Assembly: GCF_017592395.1 (NCBI RefSeq)
Contig: NZ_JAGFOU010000005.1
Location: forward strand, 1-64,000
DNA length: 64,000 nucleotides
Source of the DNA: Actinomyces bowdenii
Lineage (GTDB): Bacteria; Actinomycetota; Actinomycetes; Actinomycetales; Actinomycetaceae
Direction of reading: 5' to 3'
Shown: positions 31,719 to 40,870 of the stretch, in pieces
Layout: each line of letters opens with the position of its first letter
Numbering within the stretch: position 1 is the stretch's first letter
Program-made: the position numbers and the translations under genes
The notes under the pieces: generated by a model
Seen by the model: the letters and a program-made list of their open reading frames with translations, nothing else
What the model was told of the DNA's origin: nothing
The model's database searches: none

Positions 31719-33584
31719 TCAGGTGAGCAGCCAGGCGGTGGCGTCGGCAGGCAGGACCGCGGGCTGGGCACCGGCGTCGATGGGGGCGCTGGACAGGATG
31801 ACCTCGCCCGCGGGCAGTTCCACCGGGGCCCCGAAGGCCGTCCAGCACTGCAGGCCGCCGCGGGCGAAGGCCAGGGCGTGCTCCGGGGCCTCCAGCCAGG
31901 TCAGGGGCGCATCGTTGGCCGCGCCCCACACCCGGCGGCGCAGCGCCAGCCCCCGGCGGTAGAGCTCCAGGGCGGAGCCGGCCTCCCCCTCCTGGGCCTG
32001 GGCGCTGAGAGTCCCCCAGGACGGGGGCTGGGGCAGGTGGGGCTCGGCGCCGTCCTCGGGGCCGAAGCCGCTGGAGGCCCCCGTGCGCGTCCAGGGCAGC
32101 GGCACCCGGCAGCCGTCGCGGCCCTTCTCCACCGCGCGCCTGCGCAGCGCGATGGGGTCCTGCAAGCGGTCCTCGGGGATGTCGGGGACCTCGGGCAGGC
32201 CCAGCTCATCCCCCTGGTAGATGTACATGGAGCCGGGCAGGGCCATGACCAGCAGGGCCCCGGCCAGGGCCCGGCGCCTGCCGGCGGCCGCATCCCCCAC
32301 GGGGGCCACGCCGTTGGCGACCACCCACTGGCGGGCCAGGGCCAGGCTCGCCCCCGCGGGCTCGTCCCCCTGCGCCGGGTCGTAGGGCCCGGGCTCCTCG
32401 GCGCCCCGGCCATCGGGGGAGGCACCGGCCTCCTGAGCGGCGCCCCGGCCCTCGTCCTGCCTGCCCGCGCCCCGCGGGTCGAAGCCGTAGCGGGAGGCCA
32501 CGCGGATGACGTCGTGGCAGCCCAGCACCCAGGTGGTCGAGCCGCAGCGCTCCAGGTCATCGAGCCCGGCCTCGACCGCCCACCGGTAGGAGGCGGGGGT
32601 GAAGTCGGCGTCCTGCATCTGGAAGTTGAAGGCCTGGCCCACACTGGCGGCATAGGCCGCGCGCCTCGAGGCCGCCACCCCCGCCTCGGCCACGGCGAAG
32701 CGGGGCGGGTCGTAGTCCTCCAGGATGCTGCGCCACTCGCGGTAGATCTCGTGGACCTCATCGCGGTCGAACAGGGGGTGGGATCCGTCCTCGGGCAGGG
32801 GCCACCAGGGCATCTGGGAGAAGGGCCGGTAGGGCTCGGACATGTCCTTGGCCATGCCCAGCGCCGCATCGACGCGGAAGCCGTCCACCCCGCGGTCCGC
32901 CCAGAAGCGCAGGGTGCCGCGGAAGTGCTCGCGCACCTGCGGGTGGCCCCAGTTGAGGTCGGGCTGCTGGACGGCGAAGATGTGGAGGTACCACTGGTAG
33001 GGGCGCCCGGTCCCTGGGCCGGTGAGGGCCCGCCCCTGGGCGTCGCGGTCCTCGATGCGCTCCCAGGCCGGGCCCCCGAAGATCGACCGCCAGTCGTTGG
33101 GCGGCTCGGCCCCGTCGGGGCCGGTGCCCGGCCGCACGTGGTAGAGGTCCCGCTCGGGCGCGTCGGGCCCGCCGGCCAGGGCGGCGCGGAACCACTCGTG
33201 GCGGTTGGAGGAGTGATTGGGGACGATATCGACCAGGACCCGGATGCCGGCGGCATGGAGGGCCCCGACCATCTCGTCGAAGTCCTCCAGGGTTCCGATC
33301 TCGGGTGCCACGTCCCGGTAGTCGTCGACGTCGTACCCCCCGTCCGCGAGCGCGGAGGGGTAGAAGGGCGAGAGCCACACGGCGTCCACCCCCAGCTCGC
33401 GCAGATAGGGCACGCGGGAGGTGATGCCCACCAGGTCCCCGATGCCGTTGCCGTCGGCGTCGGCGAAGGAGCGCGGGTAGATCTGGTAGACCACCGCGTC
33501 CTTCCACCACGGCCGCTGCTGTGCGGCGGGCGGGGCGGGGCGGTGGGGTCGGGAGGCCCGGGGCGGGGCGGGGCTGTCGGTCAC
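31719..33584 (-). CDS. GH13 alpha-glucosidase/alpha-amylase family enzyme
   Basis: The GTG at 33584 gives 621 residues and is chosen because it lies a short way before WWKDAVVYQIYPRSFADADGNGIGDLVG, the usual GH13 beginning. There is no good ribosome site, so a leaderless start is possible. The barrel motifs are VLVDIVPNHSS, the nucleophile aspartate in GVDGFRVDAALGM, the acid/base glutamate in RFAVAEAGV, and a variant CHD in place of the usual NHD (VLGCHDVIRVASRYG). There is no signal peptide, so the substrate is an imported maltose-, trehalose- or sucrose-like oligosaccharide. A charged insertion of about 35 residues follows the GCHD region. The gene abuts the CRISPR remnant. Confidence 0.88.
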   Translation of the reverse strand: MTDSPAPPRASRPHRPAPPAAQQRPWWKDAVVYQIYPRSFADADGNGIGDLVGITSRVPYLRELGVDAVWLSPFYPSALADGGYDVDDYRDVAPEIGTLEDFDEMVGALHAAGIRVLVDIVPNHSSNRHEWFRAALAGGPDAPERDLYHVRPGTGPDGAEPPNDWRSIFGGPAWERIEDRDAQGRALTGPGTGRPYQWYLHIFAVQQPDLNWGHPQVREHFRGTLRFWADRGVDGFRVDAALGMAKDMSEPYRPFSQMPWWPLPEDGSHPLFDRDEVHEIYREWRSILEDYDPPRFAVAEAGVAASRRAAYAASVGQAFNFQMQDADFTPASYRWAVEAGLDDLERCGSTTWVLGCHDVIRVASRYGFDPRGAGRQDEGRGAAQEAGASPDGRGAEEPGPYDPAQGDEPAGASLALARQWVVANGVAPVGDAAAGRRRALAGALLVMALPGSMYIYQGDELGLPEVPDIPEDRLQDPIALRRRAVEKGRDGCRVPLPWTRTGASSGFGPEDGAEPHLPQPPSWGTLSAQAQEGEAGSALELYRRGLALRRRVWGAANDAPLTWLEAPEHALAFARGGLQCWTAFGAPVELPAGEVILSSAPIDAGAQPAVLPADATAWLLT

Positions 33585-33619
33585 GGGAGGACTGTGCCAC
33601 AGGTCGGCCCCGCCGGGCC

Positions 33620-34804
33620 TCACGCGCCCGACGACGATCCTCCTGCAGATCCTCCTGCGCCCATCCATGCGGCTGCGGCGGCCGCCACCCGCTCGTTGTC
33701 GGCGGGCAGGCCCACGCTCACCCGCACGCCCTCGCCGGCGAAGGGACGCACCAGCAGGCCCGCCTGCGCGAAGTGCTCGGCCAGGGCGCCCGCCTCCCGT
33801 CCCGCCGGCAGCCACAGGAAGTTCCCCTGCGCCTGGGGCACCTGCCACCCCTGGTCGCGCAGGACCCCGGCCAGGCGGTCGCGCTCGACGGCGATGCCCC
33901 GGCAGCGCCGCGCGGTCTCGGCCAGGGCCGCCTCCCCCAGGGCGGCCAGGGCGGCGGCCTGGGCGGGCAGGCTGACGCCGAAGGGCGTGCACACCGAGCG
34001 CACGGCGCAGGCCAGGCCCGGCTCGGCGATGAGGCAGCCCACGCGCAGCCCGGCCAGGGCGTGGGCCTTGGAGAAGGTGCGCGCGATGACCAGGTTGGGG
34101 TGGGAGGCCAGCAGGGGCAGGGCCCGGCCGGCCCCGGGGTCGGTGACGAAGTCCAGGTAGGCCTCGTCGACGAGCACCACCACGTCCCGGGGCACGCCCT
34201 CCACCAGTGCGGCCAGGTCGGCGGCGCTGAGCACCGTGCCGGTGGGGTTGTTGGGGCTGCAGGCGATGACCATGCGGGTGCGGGGGGTGATCGCCGCCAG
34301 CATCGCGGGGATGTCGTGGCGGGCCCGGGGATCCAGGGGGACGCGGATGGCCCGTGCCCCGGCCACGGCCACGCAGATCGGGTAGGCCTCGAAGGAGCGC
34401 CAGGGCAGGACCACCTCATCGCCCGGCTCGCAGACCGTGTCCAGCAGGTGCTGGATGAGGGCGACCGAGCCATTGCCCACGACCACCTGGTCGGGGGTGA
34501 CCCCCCAGTGCTCCGCCAGGGCCGCCACCAGGCCCGCCCCGGTCATCTCCGGGTAGCGGTTGACCTCCCGGGCCGCCCCCGCGATGGCCTCGACCACCGC
34601 CTCCTGGGGCGGGTGGGGGAGCTCGTTGGAGGACAGCTTGACCGCCTGGGCGCCCCACGCCCGGGACCCGGGAACATAGGCGGGCAGGTCGGCGAGATCG
34701 GGGCGGATGCGCACCGTGGTCGTGGGGCGCGCCGGGCCCGCGGCGCGTTCCGGGCTCTCGGGGCCTGCCGGGCTCTCGGCGCGCCTGGCGCTGACGGTGC
34801 TCAT
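33620..34804 (-). CDS. Histidinol-phosphate/aromatic aminotransferase
   Basis: The start at 34804 gives 394 residues; an ATG three codons earlier is possible. This is a fold-type I aminotransferase of the HisC subgroup: KLSSNELPHPP near residue 57, VVGNGSVALIQHLLD, IACSPNNPTGTV, VDEAYLDF, and the PLP lysine in RTFSKAHALAGLRVGC. It transfers an amino group between glutamate and imidazoleacetol phosphate, or phenylpyruvate in the Pat variant. There are no other his genes nearby, so the aromatic (Pat) role is as likely as histidine synthesis. It is divergent from the holin-like gene. Confidence 0.85.
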   Translation of the reverse strand: MSTVSARRAESPAGPESPERAAGPARPTTTVRIRPDLADLPAYVPGSRAWGAQAVKLSSNELPHPPQEAVVEAIAGAAREVNRYPEMTGAGLVAALAEHWGVTPDQVVVGNGSVALIQHLLDTVCEPGDEVVLPWRSFEAYPICVAVAGARAIRVPLDPRARHDIPAMLAAITPRTRMVIACSPNNPTGTVLSAADLAALVEGVPRDVVVLVDEAYLDFVTDPGAGRALPLLASHPNLVIARTFSKAHALAGLRVGCLIAEPGLACAVRSVCTPFGVSLPAQAAALAALGEAALAETARRCRGIAVERDRLAGVLRDQGWQVPQAQGNFLWLPAGREAGALAEHFAQAGLLVRPFAGEGVRVSVGLPADNERVAAAAAAWMGAGGSAGGSSSGA

Positions 34805-34851
34805 AGCCCCCATCCTGGCACTGCGCAGCGCCGCCTGGAAGGATGCGCGGC

Positions 34852-35259
34852 ATGGAACTGATCGTGCGGACCCTCGGCAATGCGGCGGGCCTGTGGCTGG
34901 CCACCTCCCTGCTCGTGGGACTGAGCGTGCCCCAGGGCGTGTCCACTGCGGCGACGTGGATCAACCTCGTGGTGCTGGGCCTGGTGCTGGCGCTGGTCAA
35001 CTCGCTGATCAAGCCCGCGGCGCGCCTGGTTGCCCTGCCCCTGTACATCCTGACCTTCGGGCTGTTCGCCCTGGTGGTCAACGGCGCCATGCTGTCCCTG
35101 GCGGGGTGGCTGACGGACAACCTGGATGCCCTGGGGGCCGGCGGCCCGGTGCCCCTGGGCCTGGAGGTCTCCTCCTTCGGCGCCGCAGTGGCCGGATCCC
35201 TCATCGTCTCGGTGATCTCGGCACTCATCGTCGCGGTGCTGGGCCCCCGGGAGGAGTGA
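34852..35259 (+). CDS. PF04020 (YvlD-like, 'phage holin family 4') membrane protein
   Basis: The ATG at 34852 follows GGAAGG with good spacing and gives 135 residues. Four membrane segments are visible (NAAGLWLATSLLVGLSV, TWINLVVLGLVLALVNSLIKPAARL, LPLYILTFGLFALVVNGAMLSLAGWL, AAVAGSLIVSVISALIVAVLG). The NSLIKP...LPLYILTFGLF pattern is diagnostic of PF04020. Despite the family name there is no phage context here. The function is unknown. Confidence 0.88.
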   Translation: MELIVRTLGNAAGLWLATSLLVGLSVPQGVSTAATWINLVVLGLVLALVNSLIKPAARLVALPLYILTFGLFALVVNGAMLSLAGWLTDNLDALGAGGPVPLGLEVSSFGAAVAGSLIVSVISALIVAVLGPREE

Positions 35260-35322
35260 GCCCCGTGGCCGGCACCGCTTTGAGGAGCCCCTGCGGGTCC
35301 GCCCCACCTCCTCAGCCGGCCC

Positions 35323-37623
35323 CTAGCCCGCGCCCGGGGCGTGGCCGGGCAGCCTGGGGACCGTGCCCAGGAGCAGCGGAGGACCGCTTCCCGGACGGTG
35401 GGCCGGGCCGGCGGGGTCGTTCAGGTCCCGCTGGATGGCGAAGACCTGCTCGGTGGTCACCGCCCCCTCCTCCCCCGCCCCCGTGACGCGGTTGAAGGAC
35501 TCACTCCATGGTGCGATCTCGGGATAGGCCTCCTCGATCCCCTGGGTGGCCCGGGCGTAGACATCGGAGCCGTGAGGGTACTGCTCGATCCCCAGCTGGT
35601 GGGTGTCGATGAGGGCCACCTGGCGGTGGGGGCCGGTGGGAGTGGCCCGCCCCTCCAGGCCCGGCACGGCATCACCGGTGTTCTCCAAGTGCAGGACCTG
35701 GACGTCGTCGGGGATGTCGGCCTCCGCCGTGGGGCTTCCGGCGGTGAGCACGGAGGTGATGGTGTAGCGCTCCTTGATGGCGGGATCAGCGGCCAGGTTG
35801 GACACGGTGATCCCGCCCTGGGAGTGGCCGTAGAGGGCGACCTCCTGCCCGGACTGGATCCCCGCCTGGCGCATGGCGGTGACGACGGCGCTCTCCATGA
35901 CCGTGGGCACCCCGGCCACCGCCTCCAGGTTGGTCAGCAGGTCCTGGGGCTCATGGTCCCCACTGGTCCAGTCGGTGGTGCCCGGCACGTAGACCACCCA
36001 GGAGACCCGGCCATCGGCATGCTCAGTGCGCTGGATGGAGATGACGCCGGCCTCCTCGCCCTCATCCTGCATCCGGCTGCCGATGCTCTGGACGGACTGG
36101 CAGTGGCTGATGGTCTCGGAGATGGTGCGCGGGGCGGAGGAGGGCGTCATGGCTCCCAGGAGGCCGGGGGCCACGGGGGTGCCCAGACCGTAGGGGTCCT
36201 CGCGTGCGGGGGGAAGCCTGGTGCGGCCGCGGCCGTTGAGAGGCGTGACGCTCAGCCCCGCCTGGGAGCCGAAGATCCCGGCCCCGCTGCGGCCCGAGAG
36301 GCCGGCCAGGTGGAGGCAGGCCCGCTGCATGGGGGTGAGGCTGGCGGTGCTCACCGTGCGAGTGCCCACCTGCGTGGTCTCGGGCAGCTGCTGGCTCACC
36401 CAGGGGTCGATGCGCCGGGCCACCGAGTCCAGATAGGCCTGGATGGTCACCGCCTCCCGGCCGGTCCTGGCCCGGCTCAGCCAGCTGCTGAGCAGGATGA
36501 GGCGGGCGATGTCGTTCTTCACCCACTGAGCGGTGGCGGGGTCGTTGAGCAGCACGGTCAGGCTCTGCACCCCGGCCAGCATCATCTCGTTCTCTGAGAC
36601 GTTGTCGAGGATCCACTGGTAGAGATCGGTCCCCGGGGTCAGGGCGAGGCCGGCCCCGGCAACCGCGGGCCCCAGTGCCCGGTTGAGCAGCATGTTGTCG
36701 AAGGCCCGCATATCCACCGGCCCCATGGTGCCCGCTCCCGGTGTCGCCGAGCCCTCGGCCAGGCCGTAGAGCTCGGAGCAGGCGCTGAGGTCCGAGGCCA
36801 GGGCGCGCAGCGCCGAGGCGGTGTCCTGCAGTGATCCCGGCCCGCTGATGAGGCTGTTCAGCGCAGTGACCGCGGTGGATCTCCTCAGCTCGAAGGTGAT
36901 GGCCGGATCCCATTGGCCCGGCGCCCAGGAGCTGAGTGAGCCGGGCTCGGTGAAGGCGGGAAGGCCGTCGAGCGGTGAGGTGGGGGCGGGCACGGCCGGT
37001 GTGCAGCTGCGGACAGCCCCTATGGGGGCGGGCGCGGAGGCGTAGGGGTCCTGGCAGGCGGGGATGAGGCTGATCTGGGTGGAGGGCATGGGGTCGGGAG
37101 CCACCGGCGCGGGCCGGGCCTGGACCTCGCTGAGGGCCGCCTGGGCATGGGTGCGCGCATCATCGAGGGAGGCGGCCGCCAGGGTCAGGGAGCTGGCGGT
37201 GGCATCCAGATCGTCGGTGCTCACCGAGATGGTGCCGCCGCTGACGATGATCGCGGCGCCACTGCCCGCCCACGGGATGCTCCACTCGTGCCCGTGGGGG
37301 CTGTGGATCGGGTCCGGGAGGGGATCCACCGGTGGCGCTCCGGGCTGCGGAGCCGGCTCGGTGAGGCTTCCTGCGCCGGGGTCGGCATGGCTCGGAACGG
37401 GGGTCGGCACGGCGACGGGCTCCCCCGGGGCCGGGGTGCGCACTGGCGGCGGGCCGGGTGCCGGCGCTGGGCCGGGCTCCCCCGGGGCAGGGGCCGGCAG
37501 GGTGAGCATGGGAGTGGCGGCGCCCTGGAGCGACCCCGGGGAGACGCCGGTGCCGGAGCCTGCGGGGGCTCCCGGGCTGCCGGCCGTGGGCGCCGGCGGG
37601 GCGGAGGTCGCGCTATCAGCCAC
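35323..37623 (-). CDS. Large alpha/beta hydrolase-fold protein, candidate type VII effector
   Basis: The product has 766 residues. About 110 residues of Pro/Ala/Gly-rich sequence lead into HEWSIPWAGSGAAIIVSGGTISVSTDDLDATASSL, a helical WXG/LXG-like region with many Ala/Leu helices to about residue 430. A C-terminal lipase-like domain follows, with WVVYVPGTTDW, the nucleophile elbow EVALYGHSQGGITVSNL, VLTAGSPTAEADIP and a late TGDAVPGL/DTHQLG that could supply the acid and histidine. No classical signal peptide is present. The small WXG100-like gene overlaps it by 8 bases upstream. That layout (small WXG partner plus long helical protein with a C-terminal enzyme) matches type VII-secreted toxins or esterases, which is an inference. 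Confidence 0.65.
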   Translation of the reverse strand: MADSATSAPPAPTAGSPGAPAGSGTGVSPGSLQGAATPMLTLPAPAPGEPGPAPAPGPPPVRTPAPGEPVAVPTPVPSHADPGAGSLTEPAPQPGAPPVDPLPDPIHSPHGHEWSIPWAGSGAAIIVSGGTISVSTDDLDATASSLTLAAASLDDARTHAQAALSEVQARPAPVAPDPMPSTQISLIPACQDPYASAPAPIGAVRSCTPAVPAPTSPLDGLPAFTEPGSLSSWAPGQWDPAITFELRRSTAVTALNSLISGPGSLQDTASALRALASDLSACSELYGLAEGSATPGAGTMGPVDMRAFDNMLLNRALGPAVAGAGLALTPGTDLYQWILDNVSENEMMLAGVQSLTVLLNDPATAQWVKNDIARLILLSSWLSRARTGREAVTIQAYLDSVARRIDPWVSQQLPETTQVGTRTVSTASLTPMQRACLHLAGLSGRSGAGIFGSQAGLSVTPLNGRGRTRLPPAREDPYGLGTPVAPGLLGAMTPSSAPRTISETISHCQSVQSIGSRMQDEGEEAGVISIQRTEHADGRVSWVVYVPGTTDWTSGDHEPQDLLTNLEAVAGVPTVMESAVVTAMRQAGIQSGQEVALYGHSQGGITVSNLAADPAIKERYTITSVLTAGSPTAEADIPDDVQVLHLENTGDAVPGLEGRATPTGPHRQVALIDTHQLGIEQYPHGSDVYARATQGIEEAYPEIAPWSESFNRVTGAGEEGAVTTEQVFAIQRDLNDPAGPAHRPGSGPPLLLGTVPRLPGHAPGAG

Positions 37624-37849
37624 CGGTGCTCACCGCCCCGCACTGGGCGCTGGCGCCGTCGAGATCCTTGACGGCCAGCGCTGCGATGTCCAGGAGCCCC
37701 TGGATGCCGCTGAGGAGCAGGACCGCGCTGTCCAGGCTGGACTGGAAGGCGGTGGCGGCCCCGCCGCTCCAGGTGGGGGGCACAGTGGTGGGCATGAGGG
37801 CGACGGCGGTGTCGTAGTCGCCGTCGGCGAGCATCAGGTCAAGACTCAT
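37616..37849 (-). CDS. WXG100-like small protein
   Basis: The product has 77 residues, mostly helical, with a central PPTWSGGAATAF turn resembling the W-x-G turn of ESAT-6-like proteins and alanine/leucine-rich helices on both sides. It overlaps the start of the large hydrolase gene by 8 bases, so the two are co-translated and probably form a secreted pair or a chaperone/substrate pair. It is shorter than a typical 95-105-residue WXG100 protein, and no ESX ATPase gene lies nearby. Confidence 0.65.
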   Translation of the reverse strand: MSLDLMLADGDYDTAVALMPTTVPPTWSGGAATAFQSSLDSAVLLLSGIQGLLDIAALAVKDLDGASAQCGAVSTGG

Positions 37850-38156
37850 GGCACGACGCTAGGACCGCTGGAACCCGCCGCGCTCCGATCGGCTCCGGGG
37901 CTGTGGACGCAGCCTGCAGGAGCGCGGCATGTGGATCCCGACTCGCCGCACAGGCGCGAGGATCGCCGGAATCGCTGCCGCAGGGTGGGACTCGCCCGCC
38001 CCGCCGGCACCGCACCGGTGCCCCTCGTCGCTGGATCTCCCGTGTTCTGCTGGGTCACTCGCTGCTCGCCGGCTCATCAGGGGCCCACAGGCCCAGCGGG
38101 ATGCGAGTGACCCAGCGGGATGCGGATCACCCCGCAGGCAATGGGCCCACCCGGCC
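37850..38156. repeat. Intergenic region with a hairpin repeat
   Basis: GCTGGGTCACTCGC (38049-38062) pairs perfectly with 38103-38116 across a 40-nt loop. The words CCCAGCGGGATGCG are tandemly repeated at about 38092-38124. The core resembles the hairpin at 7684-7760. I see no gene in this gap. Confidence 0.55.
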
Positions 38157-39104
38157 CTACCGGGGCGCCCCACCCCGCTCCAGGCGCCCGCGCACGACTC
38201 GGGGCAGGCCCCTGCCGTAGAGGGTGCCCTCCCGGGCCTTGACGGCGGCGACCAGCACGAAGCTCAGGGAGATGAGCAGCGCCCAGCTGCCGAGCTTGCC
38301 GGCGTGCACCAGGTGCCACCCCTCGGCCTGGTCGGGGTAGCGCCACGCGCTGAGCCCGGTGGCCAGGTTCTCGGCCACCCACAGGAAGAAGCCGATGAGG
38401 ACGAAGGACAGGGCCGTGGGCATCCAGTAGCGATCGCCGCCCACCGTGAAGTGCACCGTGGAGCCCCACAGGGCCGCCACGAAGCCCAGGGCGATGGCCC
38501 AGCGAAGATCGGCGATGACATGGTGGGTGAAGAAGTTGATGTAGGCCATCACCGCCAGGATGCTCACCGGCCACCACCGGAATCCCCCCACATGAAGGTC
38601 GAAGCGCCGGAAGGCCTGGCAGATGTAGGAGCCGACCGAGGCGTACATGAAGCCGGAGAACAGCGGCACGCCGCCCAGGCGCACCACCCCCGCATCGGGG
38701 TAGGCCCAGGACCCGATGCGGACCTTGAACACCTCCAGGGCCAGGCCGATGAGGTGGAAGGCGCAGATGACCCCCAGCTCCCGCCAGGTCTCCAGCCTCA
38801 GGGCCACGAAGGCGATCTGGATGATCACCACGTAGATGAGCAGGGCGTCGTAGCGCTCCAGCGGCATCTCCACGGCGCCCCACACGAGCAGGGAGACCGC
38901 CAGGCCCGCGAAGATCGCGAGGGGGAAGGCGCAGCAGGCCAACTGGATGACCGCGAACTGCACGAGCCTGCGCCCGATCAGCTCGGCGCGGGTGAAGGGG
39001 AGTCGCACGGATGGGGGCACTGACGCAGTATGCGTTCCCTGCGTGCGCCCGCGCGCCACGACGGCCCGATCGCGGGCCCCGCCGCGGCGGGGAGCGGTCC
39101 CCAT
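38157..39104 (-). CDS. DUF817 family membrane protein
   Basis: The longest frame gives 315 residues; a GTG at 39020 (VPPSVRLPF) is an alternative start that removes a basic, low-complexity N-terminus. Eight or so hydrophobic segments are present. The conserved DUF817 core is clear: GLALEVFKVRIGSWAYPD, GVPLFSGFMYASVGSYICQAFRRFDL, INFFTHHVIADLRW, YWMPTALSFVLIGFFLWVAENLAT and WHLVHAGKLGSWALLI. The function of the family is not known. It is transcribed alone or with the downstream WXG pair. Confidence 0.85.
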   Translation of the reverse strand: MGTAPRRGGARDRAVVARGRTQGTHTASVPPSVRLPFTRAELIGRRLVQFAVIQLACCAFPLAIFAGLAVSLLVWGAVEMPLERYDALLIYVVIIQIAFVALRLETWRELGVICAFHLIGLALEVFKVRIGSWAYPDAGVVRLGGVPLFSGFMYASVGSYICQAFRRFDLHVGGFRWWPVSILAVMAYINFFTHHVIADLRWAIALGFVAALWGSTVHFTVGGDRYWMPTALSFVLIGFFLWVAENLATGLSAWRYPDQAEGWHLVHAGKLGSWALLISLSFVLVAAVKAREGTLYGRGLPRVVRGRLERGGAPR

Positions 39105-39237
39105 GGCCCTAGCCCCGGGCGGGTCCCCGTCGCGGCACTGCGCGCACGGGGACCGGGCTCCGTCGGGAGCAGTGGCCCCTCCCGACGGCGCCCGGCGGCA
39201 TCCGGGACCCGGCTGGCGCCCAGTGCTCTGGGCGCTG

Positions 39238-40743
39238 TCAGCCCCTCGCCTCCGCCTCGACCGCAGCAGGCTCGGCGCGCTCGCCGCGGGCGCTCATCAC
39301 CGCCCAGTAGCACAGCGCCCCCAGGGGCGCGGCGATGAACCAGGAGAAGGGCGCCAGCTCGCGGCACAGCTCGAAGGGCAGCAGCGCGATGCACAGCGCC
39401 ACGATCGCCGCGGGGATGAAGGCCACGACCGCATTCATGTTGAAGCCCCGCTGGTAGTAGTAGCGCCCGTCCTCCCTGGGGGAGTAGAGGTCGCGCAGGT
39501 CGACCCGGGAGCGCTTGTAGTAGAAGTAGTCGAGCACCAGGATCCCGAAGAACGGGCCCAGCAGGGCTCCCAGGGAGCCCAGGAAGTAGGTGATCGCCGT
39601 GGGGCTGCCGTAGAGGTTCCACGGGGTGACCACGATGGAGGCGATGACCGCGATGATGCCGCCCACCCGGAAGGAGATGTGCTTGGGGTGGACGTTGGAC
39701 AGGTCGAAGGCCGCCGAGACGAAGTTGGCCACGATGTTGACCCCGATGGTGGCCACGATGAACCCGATGCTCACCACGTAGAAGACCAGGTCGTTGTCGA
39801 TGCGCGCCAGCAGGTCGCCGGGGTCGTGGAAGGCCTCGCCGTAGACCTCGATGGCGGCCGCCGAGCACAGCACGGAGGTCATGGCGAAGGCGGTCCAGTT
39901 CAGGGGCAGGCCCAGGGCGTTGCCCAGGATCATGGATCGGGCGCTGGGCGCGTAGCGGGCGAAGTCGGAGAAGTTGAGCATGAGGGTCGCCAGGGTCCCC
40001 ACGGTCAGGCCCACAGTGACCAGGATCTGGTAGACCTGGTAGCCCAGCGGGGGCGTGGCGCCGTCGGCGTTGACCATCCAGTCGAACCTCCAGTCGGCCT
40101 GCCACAGCATCCACACGCCCAGGCCGATCATGATCACCCAGATGATGGGCCCGGCCAGGCCCTGGAAGTGGCGCACCGCATCCATGCCGCGCCACACGAT
40201 GAACAGCTGGATCGCCGACAGCGCCAGGAAGGCGAGCCACCCCGAGGCGCGCAGCCCCAGGATGGAGGCGTCCCAGTCCTGCACCGCGGGGATGATCCGC
40301 ATGAGCAGCAGCTCCAGGGAGATCGAGGCCAGGTAGGTCTGGATGCCGTACCAGGCGATGGCCACGATCCCGCGCACGACCGCGGGGAAGTTCGCCCCCC
40401 ACACGCCCCAGGTCACGCGGGAGATCACGGGGTAGGGGGCGCCGGTCTCATAGCCCATGAGCCCCGAGATGCAGCACGCCCCGAAGATGATGAGGGTGGC
40501 CACGAGCACGCCGATGACGATCGCCAGGGGCGTCATGCCCATGAGGGCGCCCGTTCCGATGAACAGGGCGGCGGCGAAGGTGTAGTTCGAGGCGTTGTGG
40601 GCGTCATTCATCCACAGCGAGAACAGGGAGTAGCTGTTCCACGTGCGGTCACCGGGCCTGGCCGGGGCCAGGTCGTCATTGAACAGTCGTCCGTCCGCGT
40701 CACCGCGGCTCAGTTCCTCGCGGTCGACTTCCACGGCTTTCAT
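39238..40743 (-). CDS. NCS1-family nucleobase/ureide permease 2
   Basis: The ATG at 40743 has GAGGAG upstream and gives 501 residues; an ATG five codons earlier lacks it. Twelve membrane segments are expected. NCS1 features include LFNDDLAPARPGDRTWNSYSLFSLWMNDAHNASNYTFAAALF, AWYGIQTYLASISL, YPVISRVTWGVWGANFPAVVRGIVA and YFLGSLGALLGPFFGILVLDYFYYKRSRV. The family carries allantoin, hydantoins, cytosine, uracil or purines with Na+ or H+. It closes the large catabolic cluster, 128 bases after gcl. Together with the permease at 49379 this gives the cluster two importers, perhaps for different ureides. Confidence 0.9.
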   Translation of the reverse strand: MKAVEVDREELSRGDADGRLFNDDLAPARPGDRTWNSYSLFSLWMNDAHNASNYTFAAALFIGTGALMGMTPLAIVIGVLVATLIIFGACCISGLMGYETGAPYPVISRVTWGVWGANFPAVVRGIVAIAWYGIQTYLASISLELLLMRIIPAVQDWDASILGLRASGWLAFLALSAIQLFIVWRGMDAVRHFQGLAGPIIWVIMIGLGVWMLWQADWRFDWMVNADGATPPLGYQVYQILVTVGLTVGTLATLMLNFSDFARYAPSARSMILGNALGLPLNWTAFAMTSVLCSAAAIEVYGEAFHDPGDLLARIDNDLVFYVVSIGFIVATIGVNIVANFVSAAFDLSNVHPKHISFRVGGIIAVIASIVVTPWNLYGSPTAITYFLGSLGALLGPFFGILVLDYFYYKRSRVDLRDLYSPREDGRYYYQRGFNMNAVVAFIPAAIVALCIALLPFELCRELAPFSWFIAAPLGALCYWAVMSARGERAEPAAVEAEARG

Positions 40744-40818
40744 CTGGGCTCTCCTCACGCCGTTGTAGGGGAATGCAGGTGGATGATCGGTTGGGTCTCT
40801 TCTTCAGGGTGCGAGTCC

Positions 40819-40853
40819 CCAGGGGCACCGCCGCGATCGCGATGCCCCTGGGA
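40819..40853. other. Hairpin between gcl and the second permease gene
   Basis: CCCAGGGGCA (40819-40828) pairs with TGCCCCTGGG (40844-40853) around a 15-nt loop. It could attenuate transcription or stabilise transcript ends between the two genes. It is not followed by a T-run. Confidence 0.45.
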
Positions 40854-40870
40854 TCTCCCGGCTTCCCGGG

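Noticed and set aside
34852-35259. Possible prophage, from the 'phage holin family' protein
   Set aside because: PF04020 proteins are common chromosomal membrane proteins, and no phage structural, lysis or integrase genes are nearby.
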